Positions 1-7,614 of a DNA stretch of 64,000 nucleotides are shown in pieces. Below the pieces are notes generated by a model. That model was not told the origin of the DNA. It saw only the letters and a program-made list of their open reading frames with translations, and made no database searches. The translations under genes were made by a program, and so were the position numbers. Each line of letters starts with the position of its first letter. Positions within the stretch are counted from its first letter, which is position 1. The stretch covers positions 1 through 64,000 of the forward strand of contig DALYDD010000002.1 of NCBI GenBank assembly GCA_031973395.1. The letters run 5' to 3'. Source of the DNA: DALYDD01 sp031973395. Its GTDB lineage: Bacteria; Patescibacteriota; Minisyncoccia; Phycocordibacterales; CAIZLB01.

Positions 1-2
1 CA

Positions 3-1025
3 AACCCCCCTACCACAGTTGATATCGGCGTAATTAGTATATTGAGTGGACAGTTTGGCGCACTTGGAGAAAATTATGTAAAAGGAGTTCAGCTCGCAAA
101 AGCTGAATATGAAAAGGCGCATCCGGACACAATCGTAAACCTCACTATCGAAGACGATGCGTTTGATACAAAGAAAGGTTTATCAGCTTTCAAGAAATTG
201 ACCGAGCTTAATCACATTGATGGCTTGATCAATATCTCAACTCCCACGATCAATGCAATCTATGCGGACGTCACTGCACAAAACCTTCCAACAACACAAT
301 TCGGCATCCAGGTTGATGGTTTGGCAAAAGACCCGATCTTCCAGATCAGCCCTATGGCTGAAGTTCCTATCCAAAAACTTGGTGAATATTTGAAAGCACA
401 TACTGATTTCAAAAAAGTGGCTGTTGTATATGAAAATGGTGCAATATTCGAACAATTCTATGGCGCTTTTATCAAAGGATATGGAAAAGAGAAAACTACT
501 GAGATGAGACTGGCAAACAAAAGCATGATCCAGGACTTTGCTACCAAGATTACAAAAGAAGATTTCGATGCGGTTGTCATTCTCGGCCTGCCTGAATCTG
601 GAGCCCTTCTTGTGAAAAAAGTTTCGAATCTTACCAAAAAACTTCCGGCCATTGTCATTGATGCACAGCTTCAAACTGGATATGCAGACTATAAGCGAAT
701 TCTTGGAGACTTGAATATTATGAATGGCACATACTCTGTATGGCTTCAGCCTGGTGATAATCCTGCTTTCAAATCTGGATTCCAGGCCATGTATGGCACT
801 GAACCAGGATTATTCGCGGACTATGGCTATGATGCATTCAAAGCTTTGATGGATAATTACAATCCTGATGCAAATAAATGGATTGCAGGAATGCAGAAAG
901 CAGAGTTCGATGGCGCTTCAGGAAGAGTGAGTTTTGATGAACTCGGTGTGCGTAAACAAGATTTCGAGATAAAGAGAATTCAGAATGGAGAAATTGTGAC
1001 TGAGGCGAGACTAAAGATCGAATGA
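3..1025 (+). CDS. ABC transporter substrate-binding protein, branched-chain amino acid type (5' truncated)
   Basis: The frame is open from the first bases of the window, so the true start and signal peptide lie outside it. The opening residues VDIGVISILSGQFGALG are the first beta-strand and loop of the type I periplasmic-binding fold (LivJ/LivK, Peripla_BP_6). Later landmarks are the inter-domain stretch around VAVVYENG, a VVILGLPESG strand and the C-terminal FADYGYDAFKALMDN helix typical of the family. The protein would bind a small ligand outside the membrane and deliver it to an ABC permease; the ligand cannot be told from sequence. No permease or ATPase gene is present downstream, so partners must lie upstream or elsewhere. 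A TTG at 42 could be called as a start but would cut off the first strand. Confidence 0.85.
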   Translation, partial: NPPTTVDIGVISILSGQFGALGENYVKGVQLAKAEYEKAHPDTIVNLTIEDDAFDTKKGLSAFKKLTELNHIDGLINISTPTINAIYADVTAQNLPTTQFGIQVDGLAKDPIFQISPMAEVPIQKLGEYLKAHTDFKKVAVVYENGAIFEQFYGAFIKGYGKEKTTEMRLANKSMIQDFATKITKEDFDAVVILGLPESGALLVKKVSNLTKKLPAIVIDAQLQTGYADYKRILGDLNIMNGTYSVWLQPGDNPAFKSGFQAMYGTEPGLFADYGYDAFKALMDNYNPDANKWIAGMQKAEFDGASGRVSFDELGVRKQDFEIKRIQNGEIVTEARLKIE

Positions 1026-1041
1026 GTAAAATAGCAACCTA

Positions 1042-1070
1042 TTGCCTTTATTCTAAATTCGTGGCATAGT
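1042..1070 (+). promoter_or_regulatory. Candidate sigma-70 promoter of the exported protein at 1149
   Basis: TTGCCT at 1042-1047 is followed by a 17-base spacer and CATAGT at 1065-1070, with TG one base upstream of the -10 box (extended -10). It would give a leader of about 70 bases before the ATG at 1149. No clear Shine-Dalgarno sequence precedes that ATG. Confidence 0.5.
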
Positions 1071-1148
1071 CTCTCTGGATTACAGTGGCTAAAACTACTG
1101 TCTTTCATCACCAAACACTCAGATCAACCGCCAACTCAGAATACTCAC

Positions 1149-2342
1149 ATGAAGACGAACCTTCAAAACACCCTGATCACCACCATCCTCGTCCTCGCAG
1201 CCATCCTTATTGGCTCCCCGGTCCAAGCCCAAACCCTGGTCCTGGGCGATCCAACCAGCCAGATCATATCGCGCCCCGTGAGGGTCAGCCCCTTCGATGG
1301 AACAAGCCAGACTCCGCTAGTCAACTTCACGCTTTCCGCCTCCGGCAGCGATGTTCTGGTGAAAACCGTTGAGTCAAATATAAACTGGACCTCGACCGCC
1401 TCGACGATGTATCTGTTCAGCGGATCAACCTTGGTCGCCGCCACATCAGCCCAAGGCGGGCACAGTGGAACATTCAATGTCTTCGCCACAATCCCGAAAG
1501 GGACTACTGTGGCATACACCATCAAAGCTGATTTCGGCACGAATACGCCGATCATCAGCCCGCAGGCATGGACATCGGTGGGTACCGTGACATTCGAGAC
1601 GCCGGCAGGTACACAAGGATTTGCCAGTGGTAGCGTCAACGGAAACATCATGTATTTCTTCGGCGCCGCCGCAGAGTACAAGCTCGCCGCCACCGCGTCG
1701 ATTCAATCGGGGAAAAACGGAAACGGTTCTGGAGATTATGTCACTGCCACATTCCCCTTGCTCGTAACGGCGCTCGGCGGAAATGTAACGATGCCTGTAT
1801 CATCCGATTTCGTGATTCGATTCACCGACCTGGTTTCCTCGGATTCGTTTATCGCAACCGCGGTGGACGTAATTCCAAACAGCGACATCGCCGAAGGCTC
1901 TGTGGCACAAGTCGTGGTGACTGCAACACTTGCCGGTGCCAATGTAAACAGCAAAGGCATGTACGTGGCCAAAGTCCAGAGTATTCGATGGACTATCGGT
2001 TCGAGCAATATGGCCCAAAGCTGGGGCCTCGATGAGATGGTCACGCCGATCACCAACGTGAGCACCGCAGACATGAACAAGCTCACCGTCATCGACACGT
2101 ACTTCCACGACGAGCAATCTAGCGAGCGTGACAATACCTTCATCATGACGTTCATCGTGCCGAAAGGCATGGCGATCATGTCGCAGTATTCGAGCAACCT
2201 CTCGAGCTGGTCCTCGGCAGGCTTCCAGTTCGGGAGCGGCCAGATTGCCACCCTACACAATGGCAACTATGTGATGAAGGGGTTGTTGTTCGCTTCGCGC
2301 CATGCCAAGCGCGGATTCTATCGGATCATCCAGACGCAGTGA
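1149..2342 (+). CDS. Exported beta-rich protein of unknown function
   Basis: 397 residues. A Sec signal peptide is visible: short basic start, hydrophobic ITTILVLAAILIGSPVQA, and probable cleavage after AQA near residue 28. The rest is Thr/Ser/Val-rich with alternating polar and hydrophobic stretches suggestive of secreted beta-sandwich domains. I recognise no family. No C-terminal membrane anchor or sorting motif is seen, so it may be released or held by other means. The gene is visibly more GC-rich than its neighbours, stands alone with its own promoter and a strong terminator, and is one of the solitary GC-rich genes of this window. A competing frame at 1085-1372 lacks a signal peptide and protein-like composition and was discarded. 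Confidence 0.75.
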   Translation: MKTNLQNTLITTILVLAAILIGSPVQAQTLVLGDPTSQIISRPVRVSPFDGTSQTPLVNFTLSASGSDVLVKTVESNINWTSTASTMYLFSGSTLVAATSAQGGHSGTFNVFATIPKGTTVAYTIKADFGTNTPIISPQAWTSVGTVTFETPAGTQGFASGSVNGNIMYFFGAAAEYKLAATASIQSGKNGNGSGDYVTATFPLLVTALGGNVTMPVSSDFVIRFTDLVSSDSFIATAVDVIPNSDIAEGSVAQVVVTATLAGANVNSKGMYVAKVQSIRWTIGSSNMAQSWGLDEMVTPITNVSTADMNKLTVIDTYFHDEQSSERDNTFIMTFIVPKGMAIMSQYSSNLSSWSSAGFQFGSGQIATLHNGNYVMKGLLFASRHAKRGFYRIIQTQ

Positions 2343-2374
2343 TCAGAGTGTAGCGAGTTCGCACAACTCACAAA

Positions 2375-2402
2375 CGTCGGCCCTTTCGGGGGTCGGCGTT
2401 TT
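2375..2402 (+). terminator. Intrinsic terminator of the 1149-2342 gene
   Basis: Nine-base-pair GC-rich stem (2375-2383 with 2390-2398, two G-T wobbles) with a TTTCGG loop, followed by TTTT. It sits 33 bases after the stop codon and directly against the end of the convergent phosphatase gene, whose stop is at 2402. Confidence 0.85.
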
Positions 2403-2953
2403 CACTTACCAACATCATTCCATGACACTATACGCCACTTCTTTTTCTCTTTATTAAATACAAGCTTAGACATACCTGCATTATCCAATACAAGAGCATC
2501 TTCAAACTTACCTAGTAATTCTTCCGTAAATAATTCACCAAGCACGAGGTATGCTGTTAGACTTTTTAAAAAAATAGAGTGTCCAACCAGAGCAATAGAT
2601 TTCTCTGCTGCACTCTCTAATAGATCTTTGGAGCTCTCCAATCTCTGCATAAAATCATCGAAAGATTCAGTATAAGAAAATACAGAGCTCGCGGAAAAAG
2701 TACCTTTTCTTTCTCCTAGGAATCCATGCACTACTGAATGGAGACCGCTAACTTTTTCAATTTCTTTTGCCGTCTGTACAGCGCGGAGAATTTTACTGGT
2801 AAAAATACTTTCTACTTTTATTTGTTTAAATTTGGCAGCCATCAGAATAGCTTGTTCTAAGCCTTTTTCCGAAAGACAATCCTCACCTTCAAATGCAGGA
2901 TCGACATTTGTGAGTGATTCTGCATGCCTTATAAAATAGACCGTGGTTCTCAT
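2402..2953 (-). CDS. Histidine phosphatase family protein (phosphoglycerate mutase-like)
   Basis: 183 residues, a full small member of the branch-1 histidine phosphatase superfamily. The catalytic RHAE motif (FIRHAESLTN, residues 8-17) supplies the phospho-accepting His, and the second conserved His lies in ALVGHS near residue 125. The substrate is unknown; relatives act on phosphosugars, nucleotides or phosphoproteins. The ATG at 2953 is preceded by TGATATACT (2963-2971 on the plus strand as its complement), with only 9 bases between box and ATG, so the mRNA is probably leaderless. The TG of that box is part of the TGA stop of the upstream NUDIX gene. Confidence 0.88.
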   Translation of the reverse strand: MRTTVYFIRHAESLTNVDPAFEGEDCLSEKGLEQAILMAAKFKQIKVESIFTSKILRAVQTAKEIEKVSGLHSVVHGFLGERKGTFSASSVFSYTESFDDFMQRLESSKDLLESAAEKSIALVGHSIFLKSLTAYLVLGELFTEELLGKFEDALVLDNAGMSKLVFNKEKKKWRIVSWNDVGK

Positions 2954-2962
2954 AATGTAGGG

Positions 2963-2971
2963 AGTATATCA
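2963..2971 (-). promoter_or_regulatory. Extended -10 promoter overlapping a stop codon
   Basis: On the minus strand the bases read TGATATACT. The first three bases are the TGA stop of the NUDIX gene (2969-2971); the hexamer TATACT ends 9 bases before the ATG of the phosphatase gene. Confidence 0.55.
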
Positions 2972-3469
2972 AATCATCCCAAGCAATTCCTTTGCTCTCT
3001 TTATCCCGGCCTCACCGCGCTCTTCCCAATTGAAATATTGCTTATAATCTTTTGGATCAATCAATTTGATTTCTGTGATTTCTCCATCCGATGGATCGGA
3101 TTCAAAATCACCGAAAGGCTCAACTTTTGCAGCAAAGCGCAAAACATAACCGAAGTCGCCATTATCAACGCAAATATGTTTTTCACAAGCGAGTGGAAAT
3201 AATTCGAGAACATTCATATTAGATTCTTCTTTAATTTCTCGAATAATGCATTCATTGAAGCCTTCTCCTTCCTCGCGTCCCCCACCAGGAATCTCCCATG
3301 AATCTCTTTTCTTGGCATATACAAGCACCATTTCATCTCCATAAAAACAATATGCTCCGGCGGCCCAGATAGGTAATTCGTGGAGATGATCAAATGAATC
3401 TAATTCTTCGTACTCAACATTCCAGGTTAAGCCCGTGCGTTTTGAGGTGTAAGTGTCGGTGAGGATCAT
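2969..3469 (-). CDS. NUDIX hydrolase
   Basis: 166 residues. The Nudix box is easily seen as GGGREEGEGF followed by REIKEESN, matching GX5EX7REUXEEXGU except that the last Gly is Asn. The catalytic glutamates that bind the metal are kept. The family cleaves nucleoside diphosphates linked to another moiety; the N-terminal LPIWAAGAYCFYGDEMVLVY is the usual first strand pair. It lies upstream of the histidine phosphatase with a 15-base gap, and both may serve nucleotide housekeeping. The substrate cannot be assigned. Confidence 0.88.
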   Translation of the reverse strand: MILTDTYTSKRTGLTWNVEYEELDSFDHLHELPIWAAGAYCFYGDEMVLVYAKKRDSWEIPGGGREEGEGFNECIIREIKEESNMNVLELFPLACEKHICVDNGDFGYVLRFAAKVEPFGDFESDPSDGEITEIKLIDPKDYKQYFNWEERGEAGIKRAKELLGMI

Positions 3470-3497
3470 GAGGTAAAATCAGATTAACTATCTAAAA

Positions 3498-4247
3498 CTA
3501 TCGATCTTCCATCGGTCCGCGATTGGCACGCTCTTTTGCCCCTCTTTCTGTTTCAAGAATTCGATATGATTTTACAATCTCCTCAACATCTTTTATGTCT
3601 TGTTCAGAGAATTTTCCATCCTTACTTTGGATGAAGACACTGATCGTGCCCATATTGATATATTGAGAATAAAACATATAGGCAATATATTGCTCTGGAC
3701 CATCTATATCTTTTCCAGTAAAGCGAGTAACTTTTTTGTTCCCCAGAATCACATCTTTAATATTTTTGCCGCCCAAGAATTTTTCGATCACTTCATGAGT
3801 ATAGACATCAGCCGTAGTATGGTTAAAAATATACGGTTCACCGCTTCTATTTTGAGTGAAAGATTCAAATATTTTCTTGGGATCAATGTCTTTGTTTTTT
3901 GATAAAAAGACTCGATCGTGATCCATAATCGGATCATGATAAAGCGTCCAGCTGTCTGGATATTTGAATTCAGAATGATTAAAGTCATCTCCATTTACAG
4001 AGCTATTAAATGTCTTAAGATCTGTTCGAGTGGTTGTATAGGGTTTCGCAGTTTTTTCATTATACAACTTTGTGGCCACCTCAGATTTTGAATCTGTTCG
4101 AGAGTCTACCCAAGATCCGTCAGAACCATTCCGCGAATTCGAGTTCGAGACACTTTTCTTATAGATATAGAATCCACCTCCTGCTAGCAATATACCGATC
4201 ATAATGCCGATTAGAAGCCCGACCGTTCCTTTTTGCGATGTGTTCAT
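3498..4247 (-). CDS. Membrane-anchored protein of unknown function
   Basis: 249 residues from the ATG at 4247. A longer TTG start at 4256 is possible but would overlap the -10 box. One N-terminal transmembrane segment (GTVGLLIGIMIGILLAGGG, about residues 7-26) is followed by a Ser/Asn/Asp-rich linker and a soluble domain of about 180 residues, so it is probably an outward-facing lipid-bilayer-anchored protein. The domain has no motif I recognise; it ends in a charged tail (ERGAKERANRGPMEDR). TATAAT (complement at 4256-4261) ends 8 bases before the ATG, indicating a leaderless transcript. Confidence 0.75.
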   Translation of the reverse strand: MNTSQKGTVGLLIGIMIGILLAGGGFYIYKKSVSNSNSRNGSDGSWVDSRTDSKSEVATKLYNEKTAKPYTTTRTDLKTFNSSVNGDDFNHSEFKYPDSWTLYHDPIMDHDRVFLSKNKDIDPKKIFESFTQNRSGEPYIFNHTTADVYTHEVIEKFLGGKNIKDVILGNKKVTRFTGKDIDGPEQYIAYMFYSQYINMGTISVFIQSKDGKFSEQDIKDVEEIVKSYRILETERGAKERANRGPMEDR

Positions 4248-4256
4248 ATAAGCCAA

Positions 4257-4664
4257 TTATACGCCTTTATTTTTTGCTGTCAGTTTCTTCAAAACCCCTT
4301 TTCTCTTCACAATATTTTTATAATCCCACTGAATTTCCTTTGCTTTTGTGAGCCAGCGAGCAAGATCTTTTTTCTTAATTTCTTTTACAGAAGTATAGCG
4401 AGCTTGTGCCGCCTTGAAACTTCCCTCTTTGCGCAAACCTTCTTCTTTAAATCCTTGGCCGCTCCAAAACAAGAGCTGTACTGAGTCCTTCAACTGTGCA
4501 TATCCAACAACAGGATTTCCATCCAAAAACCAAACTGGATTTCTGTGCCAGATTTTGTTTTCTGCTTTTGGCAGTTTGCGAGTAATTTCTTCTGCTAAAA
4601 GATTGCAAATTTCTTTGTCTGATTTTGCCAATTTTGCATTATAAGCTTTGATGTCTTTGTTCAT
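4257..4664 (-). CDS. DUF1801 / YdhG-like family protein
   Basis: 135 residues. The segment NKIWHRNPVWFLDGNPVVGY, then VQLLFWSGQGF and a Lys-rich C-terminal helix, resembles the DUF1801 fold (YdhG-like), small cytosolic proteins of uncertain function, some described as iron chaperones. The ATG at 4664 lies only 24 bases from the divergent ATG at 4689. Its -10 box TATACT (complement at 4676-4681, extended by TGG) ends 11 bases before the ATG. The neighbour across the shared promoter is the DUF1905/YdeI-like gene, a family often found with DUF1801 genes. Confidence 0.78.
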   Translation of the reverse strand: MNKDIKAYNAKLAKSDKEICNLLAEEITRKLPKAENKIWHRNPVWFLDGNPVVGYAQLKDSVQLLFWSGQGFKEEGLRKEGSFKAAQARYTSVKEIKKKDLARWLTKAKEIQWDYKNIVKRKGVLKKLTAKNKGV

Positions 4665-4688
4665 GGTTATTTGATAGTATACCAGTAT
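4665..4688. promoter_or_regulatory. Bidirectional interlocked extended -10 promoter
   Basis: The 24 bases between two divergent ATGs hold TGATAGTATACCA. Read on the plus strand it gives TGATAGTAT (hexamer 4675-4680, 8 bases before the ATG at 4689); read on the minus strand it gives TGGTATACT (hexamer 4676-4681, 11 bases before the ATG at 4664). The two -10 hexamers overlap by five bases. Confidence 0.6.
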
Positions 4689-5255
4689 ATGAAAGCTGCC
4701 AAAACAAAGGCCGGGTCTGCGAAACCAAAGTTCGTTGCTACAAAACCCACTATACGCTTCATTGGCGAATTATCTGAGGCAAAAAGTGATGCTTTTTTGA
4801 TTTTGCCAAAAAGCGCCAGTGCGAAAATTGCGGCAAATGGTGTGGGTGGCGCAAGAGGTGTAATTAAAGTCGAAGGGATTTTGAATTCTTTTCCTTTTCA
4901 ATCGACAGTTGAATCTGATGGTAAAAAAGGCCTTGCGCTTAAGCTCACCCAAGCAATGCGGAATGCTGCAAAACTGAGCAAGGAAAAAACAGTAACGATT
5001 GAGATCACCTTAGTTGGTGCAGAAATTGAAACCAGGGTCCCGGCAGATTTGCGCAAAGGACTCAATGCGATTCCGAAGGCAGAAGCACAATGGAAAGCTA
5101 TTACATCATCCGCACGCCGAGACTGGATTTTTTGGCTCATCTCTGCGAAGCAAGAAAAAACTCGTATGGAACGAATCAAAAAAGCACAGAACATGCTTTC
5201 GTCGGGAAAGAAACGTGTGTGCTGTTTTGGCGGTGTGGGTTGGTTGGGAAAATAG
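4689..5255 (+). CDS. DUF1905 / YdeI-OmpD-associated family protein
   Basis: 188 residues from the ATG at 4689; a TTG at 4671 would fall inside the promoter. The N-terminal half (RFIGELSEAKSDAFLILPKS and following GVIKVEGILNSFPFQSTV) is a DUF1905-like beta barrel. The C-terminal part (NAIPKAEAQWKAITSSARRD then TRMERIKKAQNML) is the helical YdeI/OmpD-associated domain with its usual arginines. Proteins of this type are cytosolic and poorly understood. An unusual Cys-rich end (VCCFGGVGWLGK) closes the protein. It is divergent from the DUF1801 gene and likely leaderless. Confidence 0.8.
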   Translation: MKAAKTKAGSAKPKFVATKPTIRFIGELSEAKSDAFLILPKSASAKIAANGVGGARGVIKVEGILNSFPFQSTVESDGKKGLALKLTQAMRNAAKLSKEKTVTIEITLVGAEIETRVPADLRKGLNAIPKAEAQWKAITSSARRDWIFWLISAKQEKTRMERIKKAQNMLSSGKKRVCCFGGVGWLGK

Positions 5256-5363
5256 TCAGCGATCGTAAACGATGCACTTTCCGCAACCTTGCCCGCACAG
5301 GTACATAATCATCTCACCTGATATTTTCTTGATTGATATCATGTCAACGCGGACGATATTTTT

Positions 5364-5792
5364 TCAGCGGTACCATGCATTGTAAAATGCCTGATCGCTG
5401 GTATCCGTTTTTTGTTCAGACACAGCCCTCACCTTTTCATACAAATCACGCAATTCCGGACAATGGGAATAATACGGCGCAAAGAACGCTTCGATTTTGG
5501 AGATATCAGTCTTTGTCCGCAAACGCACAATGTCTCCACACCATGTATTAAGGGTGTTGTATAAAAAGCTCCGGACTTCTGTCGAGGTTCTTTCATTTGA
5601 ATACATTCTCAGAATGGTCGGAATGTACGCATCTTGTGAAAACATAAGATCGGTGTCTTGGTCTTTTTCTAGCAATTCGAAAAACACATCCGGCTTCTCG
5701 AGTGCAAAATACTCGAGATCTTCCGGACTCATATCCCAGCCTGATTTAGGCAGATTTCGCTCCATGTGCATGCCACATGATACCATAATCAT
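5364..5792 (-). CDS. Hypothetical protein
   Basis: 142 residues, acidic and helical in character (PEDLEYFALEKPDVFFELLE, later LRDLYEKVRAVSEQKTDTSD). No family recognised; no signal peptide or membrane segment. In-frame ATGs at the third and following Met codons make the exact start uncertain. The overlapping plus-strand frame at 5497-5895 has poor composition and was discarded. The flanking 5256-5363 and 5793-5928 stretches contain no gene I can support. Confidence 0.6.
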   Translation of the reverse strand: MIMVSCGMHMERNLPKSGWDMSPEDLEYFALEKPDVFFELLEKDQDTDLMFSQDAYIPTILRMYSNERTSTEVRSFLYNTLNTWCGDIVRLRTKTDISKIEAFFAPYYSHCPELRDLYEKVRAVSEQKTDTSDQAFYNAWYR

Positions 5793-5928
5793 ATTTCATC
5801 AATCCCTGTATTCTTTCCAGGTACTGCTATCACAGGAGTATGTGTTTAAAACAAGATACATGATCGGTTTATTTTACCTTTTTTACTTCTTGTGACGTTT
5901 GCCCCTCTAGGTACGAAAAACTAAGTTG

Positions 5929-5999
5929 CTGGGAGACTAGGAATCGAACCTAGATTAAAGGCTTCAAAGGCCTCTGTCCTACCGTTAGACGATCTCCCA
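5929..5999 (-). tRNA. tRNA-Gln (anticodon TTG)
   Basis: A complete 71-base cloverleaf on the minus strand: seven-pair acceptor stem TGGGAGA/TCTCCCA, D-arm with the GG pair in its loop, anticodon stem GAGGC/GCCTT around loop CTTTGAA (anticodon TTG, reads CAA), and T-arm CTAGG-TTCGATT-CCTAG. The discriminator base is G, as usual for tRNA-Gln. CCA is not encoded; the next genomic bases are CAA, so CCA must be added by nucleotidyltransferase. It lies 71 bases downstream of dnaX on the same strand and could share its transcript. Confidence 0.95.
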
Positions 6000-6070
6000 A
6001 TTGAGTTTGTTAGACCCCTCAAATCGCCAAAATAAGCCGATATTTAAAGGGGAAAAGCCAAACTTGAGCT

Positions 6071-7090
6071 CTACTTTACCTCAAAAAACCTCATCAAAGC
6101 AAGCTCCAGCGGCAAAACAGAGATATGTGTCTTTCCGAGCTGTTCCTTGGCATTGAGCAAGAGTTCAATCATGCGCATCGCATAGGCAGGCGTTGCTTTT
6201 GAATCTGCTGCACCGGCACCACCCAACATTACTTTTCGCAATTCCCCCACCACTTGTTCTGTGAAAATGCGGACGTCCAAATTAGATCCATAGACTTTTT
6301 GCAAAACAGCCAAGCCGTCCGAAAGCTTTTTATCTGAAATAGCTGCGATAAAATCTGCAACCAACATATGCGATGGCAGACTTAGAATTTCTTCAACTTG
6401 TGCCAATGTGACTTTGCCTCCTTCGGCCATACTGACCACAGTTTGGAGTGCAGACAATGTATCGCGGAAAGACCCATTCCCTACCATCGCAACTAATTCG
6501 GCGGCGGCAGGATCGATTGTCACATTTTCTTTTTTTGCCACATCGATTACTAGCGAAGACAGAACTTGCATGCTTGGTTTATTGAAAAAGAAACTTTGGC
6601 AGCGCGAAACGATGGTGTCTGGAATTTTGTGAAGCTCGGTTGTGGCGAGAATAAAAATGACATGCTTCGGCGGCTCTTCGAGTGTTTTCAAAAAAGCATT
6701 AAACGCGGACTTCGAAAGCATGTGGACTTCATCCAAAATATATACCTTGAATTTTGAATTCATCGGCAAGGTATGCACTGCTTCATTTAGAACACGGATA
6801 TCCTCGACACTCGTATTTGACGCCGCATCAATTTCATAAATATCTTCTGGCGCCGTACCAATATTCGCTGCGAAAATCCGGGCAATAGTCGTCTTACCTG
6901 TCCCTCGCGAACCTGCGAATAGAAAAGCGTGGCAAGGTTGCGCTTTCTTTACCTCTTCTTCAAGAATTTTTACAATATGCGCTTGGCCTGCAACTTCGCT
7001 CCAATTTTGTGGACGATATTTTCTATATAAAGAAGAGTGTGTTGGGTTTACAGCTTGGCTTGCTGTTTTAGATGATGAAGAAGATGGCAT
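6071..7090 (-). CDS. dnaX: DNA polymerase III subunit gamma/tau (short, without zinc module)
   Basis: 339 residues: the AAA+ clamp-loader core and collar, about the size of gamma without the tau-specific C-terminal domains. Walker A is GSRGTGKT (residues 60-67), Walker B is ILDEVH, followed by FLKTLEEPP, SRC arginine-finger motif (TIVSRCQ) and sensor 2 GSFRDTLSAL. The four-cysteine zinc module that normally sits between the Walker A helix and the EIDAAS motif is absent: the chain runs FAANIGTAPEDIYEIDAAS. TATAAT (complement at 7102-7107) ends 11 bases before the ATG, so translation is probably leaderless. It loads the sliding clamp at the replication fork with delta and delta-prime subunits encoded elsewhere. 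Confidence 0.95.
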   Translation of the reverse strand: MPSSSSSKTASQAVNPTHSSLYRKYRPQNWSEVAGQAHIVKILEEEVKKAQPCHAFLFAGSRGTGKTTIARIFAANIGTAPEDIYEIDAASNTSVEDIRVLNEAVHTLPMNSKFKVYILDEVHMLSKSAFNAFLKTLEEPPKHVIFILATTELHKIPDTIVSRCQSFFFNKPSMQVLSSLVIDVAKKENVTIDPAAAELVAMVGNGSFRDTLSALQTVVSMAEGGKVTLAQVEEILSLPSHMLVADFIAAISDKKLSDGLAVLQKVYGSNLDVRIFTEQVVGELRKVMLGGAGAADSKATPAYAMRMIELLLNAKEQLGKTHISVLPLELALMRFFEVK

Positions 7091-7161
7091 AGATAAACAG
7101 TATTATAACGGCAAAGTGTGGAATATTAAAATGCAAGGAATGAGCTATGCACCTGGGTGCA

Positions 7162-7500
7162 TTACCCCGTAATACCTTTGATCTCTTTGGCCAATTGTGA
7201 CAAAGCATCAACATCATTCGTAACTTTTATTCTATCGAAGATGCGTCGGAGTTCAGGAACATCATCCTTCTCAACAAAATTAAAAGCTTCTGGAATAATA
7301 CCTTGCTGATTGCAAAGCCGATCAATTTTCTCTCTCATCTGTGGAGTATAAGAATCAAAAACCGCTCGCATCTCGCCTGTTACATCTTCGAATGCCGCAC
7401 TTGGGGCTGATTCTGTCAAAGTATCAGAATCACTCGCCGCTCCACTTTGTCCAAAGTTTACTTCAGTCTTTATATACCCTCTCTCGGGTCCGCTTGTCAT
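7162..7500 (-). CDS. Small acidic hypothetical protein
   Basis: 112 residues from the ATG at 7500. A longer frame reaches 7593, but that extension runs through the terminator hairpin of the MazG-like gene and is not credible. The chosen ATG is preceded by TGCTACTAT (complement at 7508-7516) ending 7 bases upstream. The N-terminal half is low-complexity (Ser/Ala/Asp-rich), the C-terminal half helical (MREKIDRLCNQQGIIPEAFN, then VPELRRIFDRIKVTNDVDAL). No family recognised. It is upstream of dnaX on the same strand. Confidence 0.6.
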   Translation of the reverse strand: MTSGPERGYIKTEVNFGQSGAASDSDTLTESAPSAAFEDVTGEMRAVFDSYTPQMREKIDRLCNQQGIIPEAFNFVEKDDVPELRRIFDRIKVTNDVDALSQLAKEIKGITG

Positions 7501-7540
7501 ATAAATAATAGTAGCATATTTAAAAAACAATTGAAGATGT

Positions 7541-7577
7541 AAACGAAAACGCGCCGGACCACAAGTGGGTCCGGCGC
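7541..7577 (-). terminator. Intrinsic terminator of the MazG-like gene
   Basis: Perfect ten-pair GC stem (7551-7560 with 7568-7577), seven-base loop, then TTTTCGTTT on the minus strand. It lies 38 bases past the stop of the 7615-8397 gene and separates it from the next minus-strand gene. Confidence 0.85.
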
Positions 7578-7614
7578 GCAAAGTGTCAGTCAAGAACGAA
7601 GAGCGAATAGCAGA

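Noticed and set aside
1085..1372. 95-codon frame overlapping the start of the exported protein gene
   Set aside because: His/Pro/Arg-rich shadow frame; the 1149 frame has a signal peptide, promoter and terminator.
5497..5895. Plus-strand 132-codon frame
   Set aside because: Overlaps the more protein-like minus-strand frame at 5364-5792 and has no start signals.
7148..7161. TGCACC-TG-GGTGCA palindrome before the 7162 stop codon
   Set aside because: Loop too short and no T run; no evidence of function.
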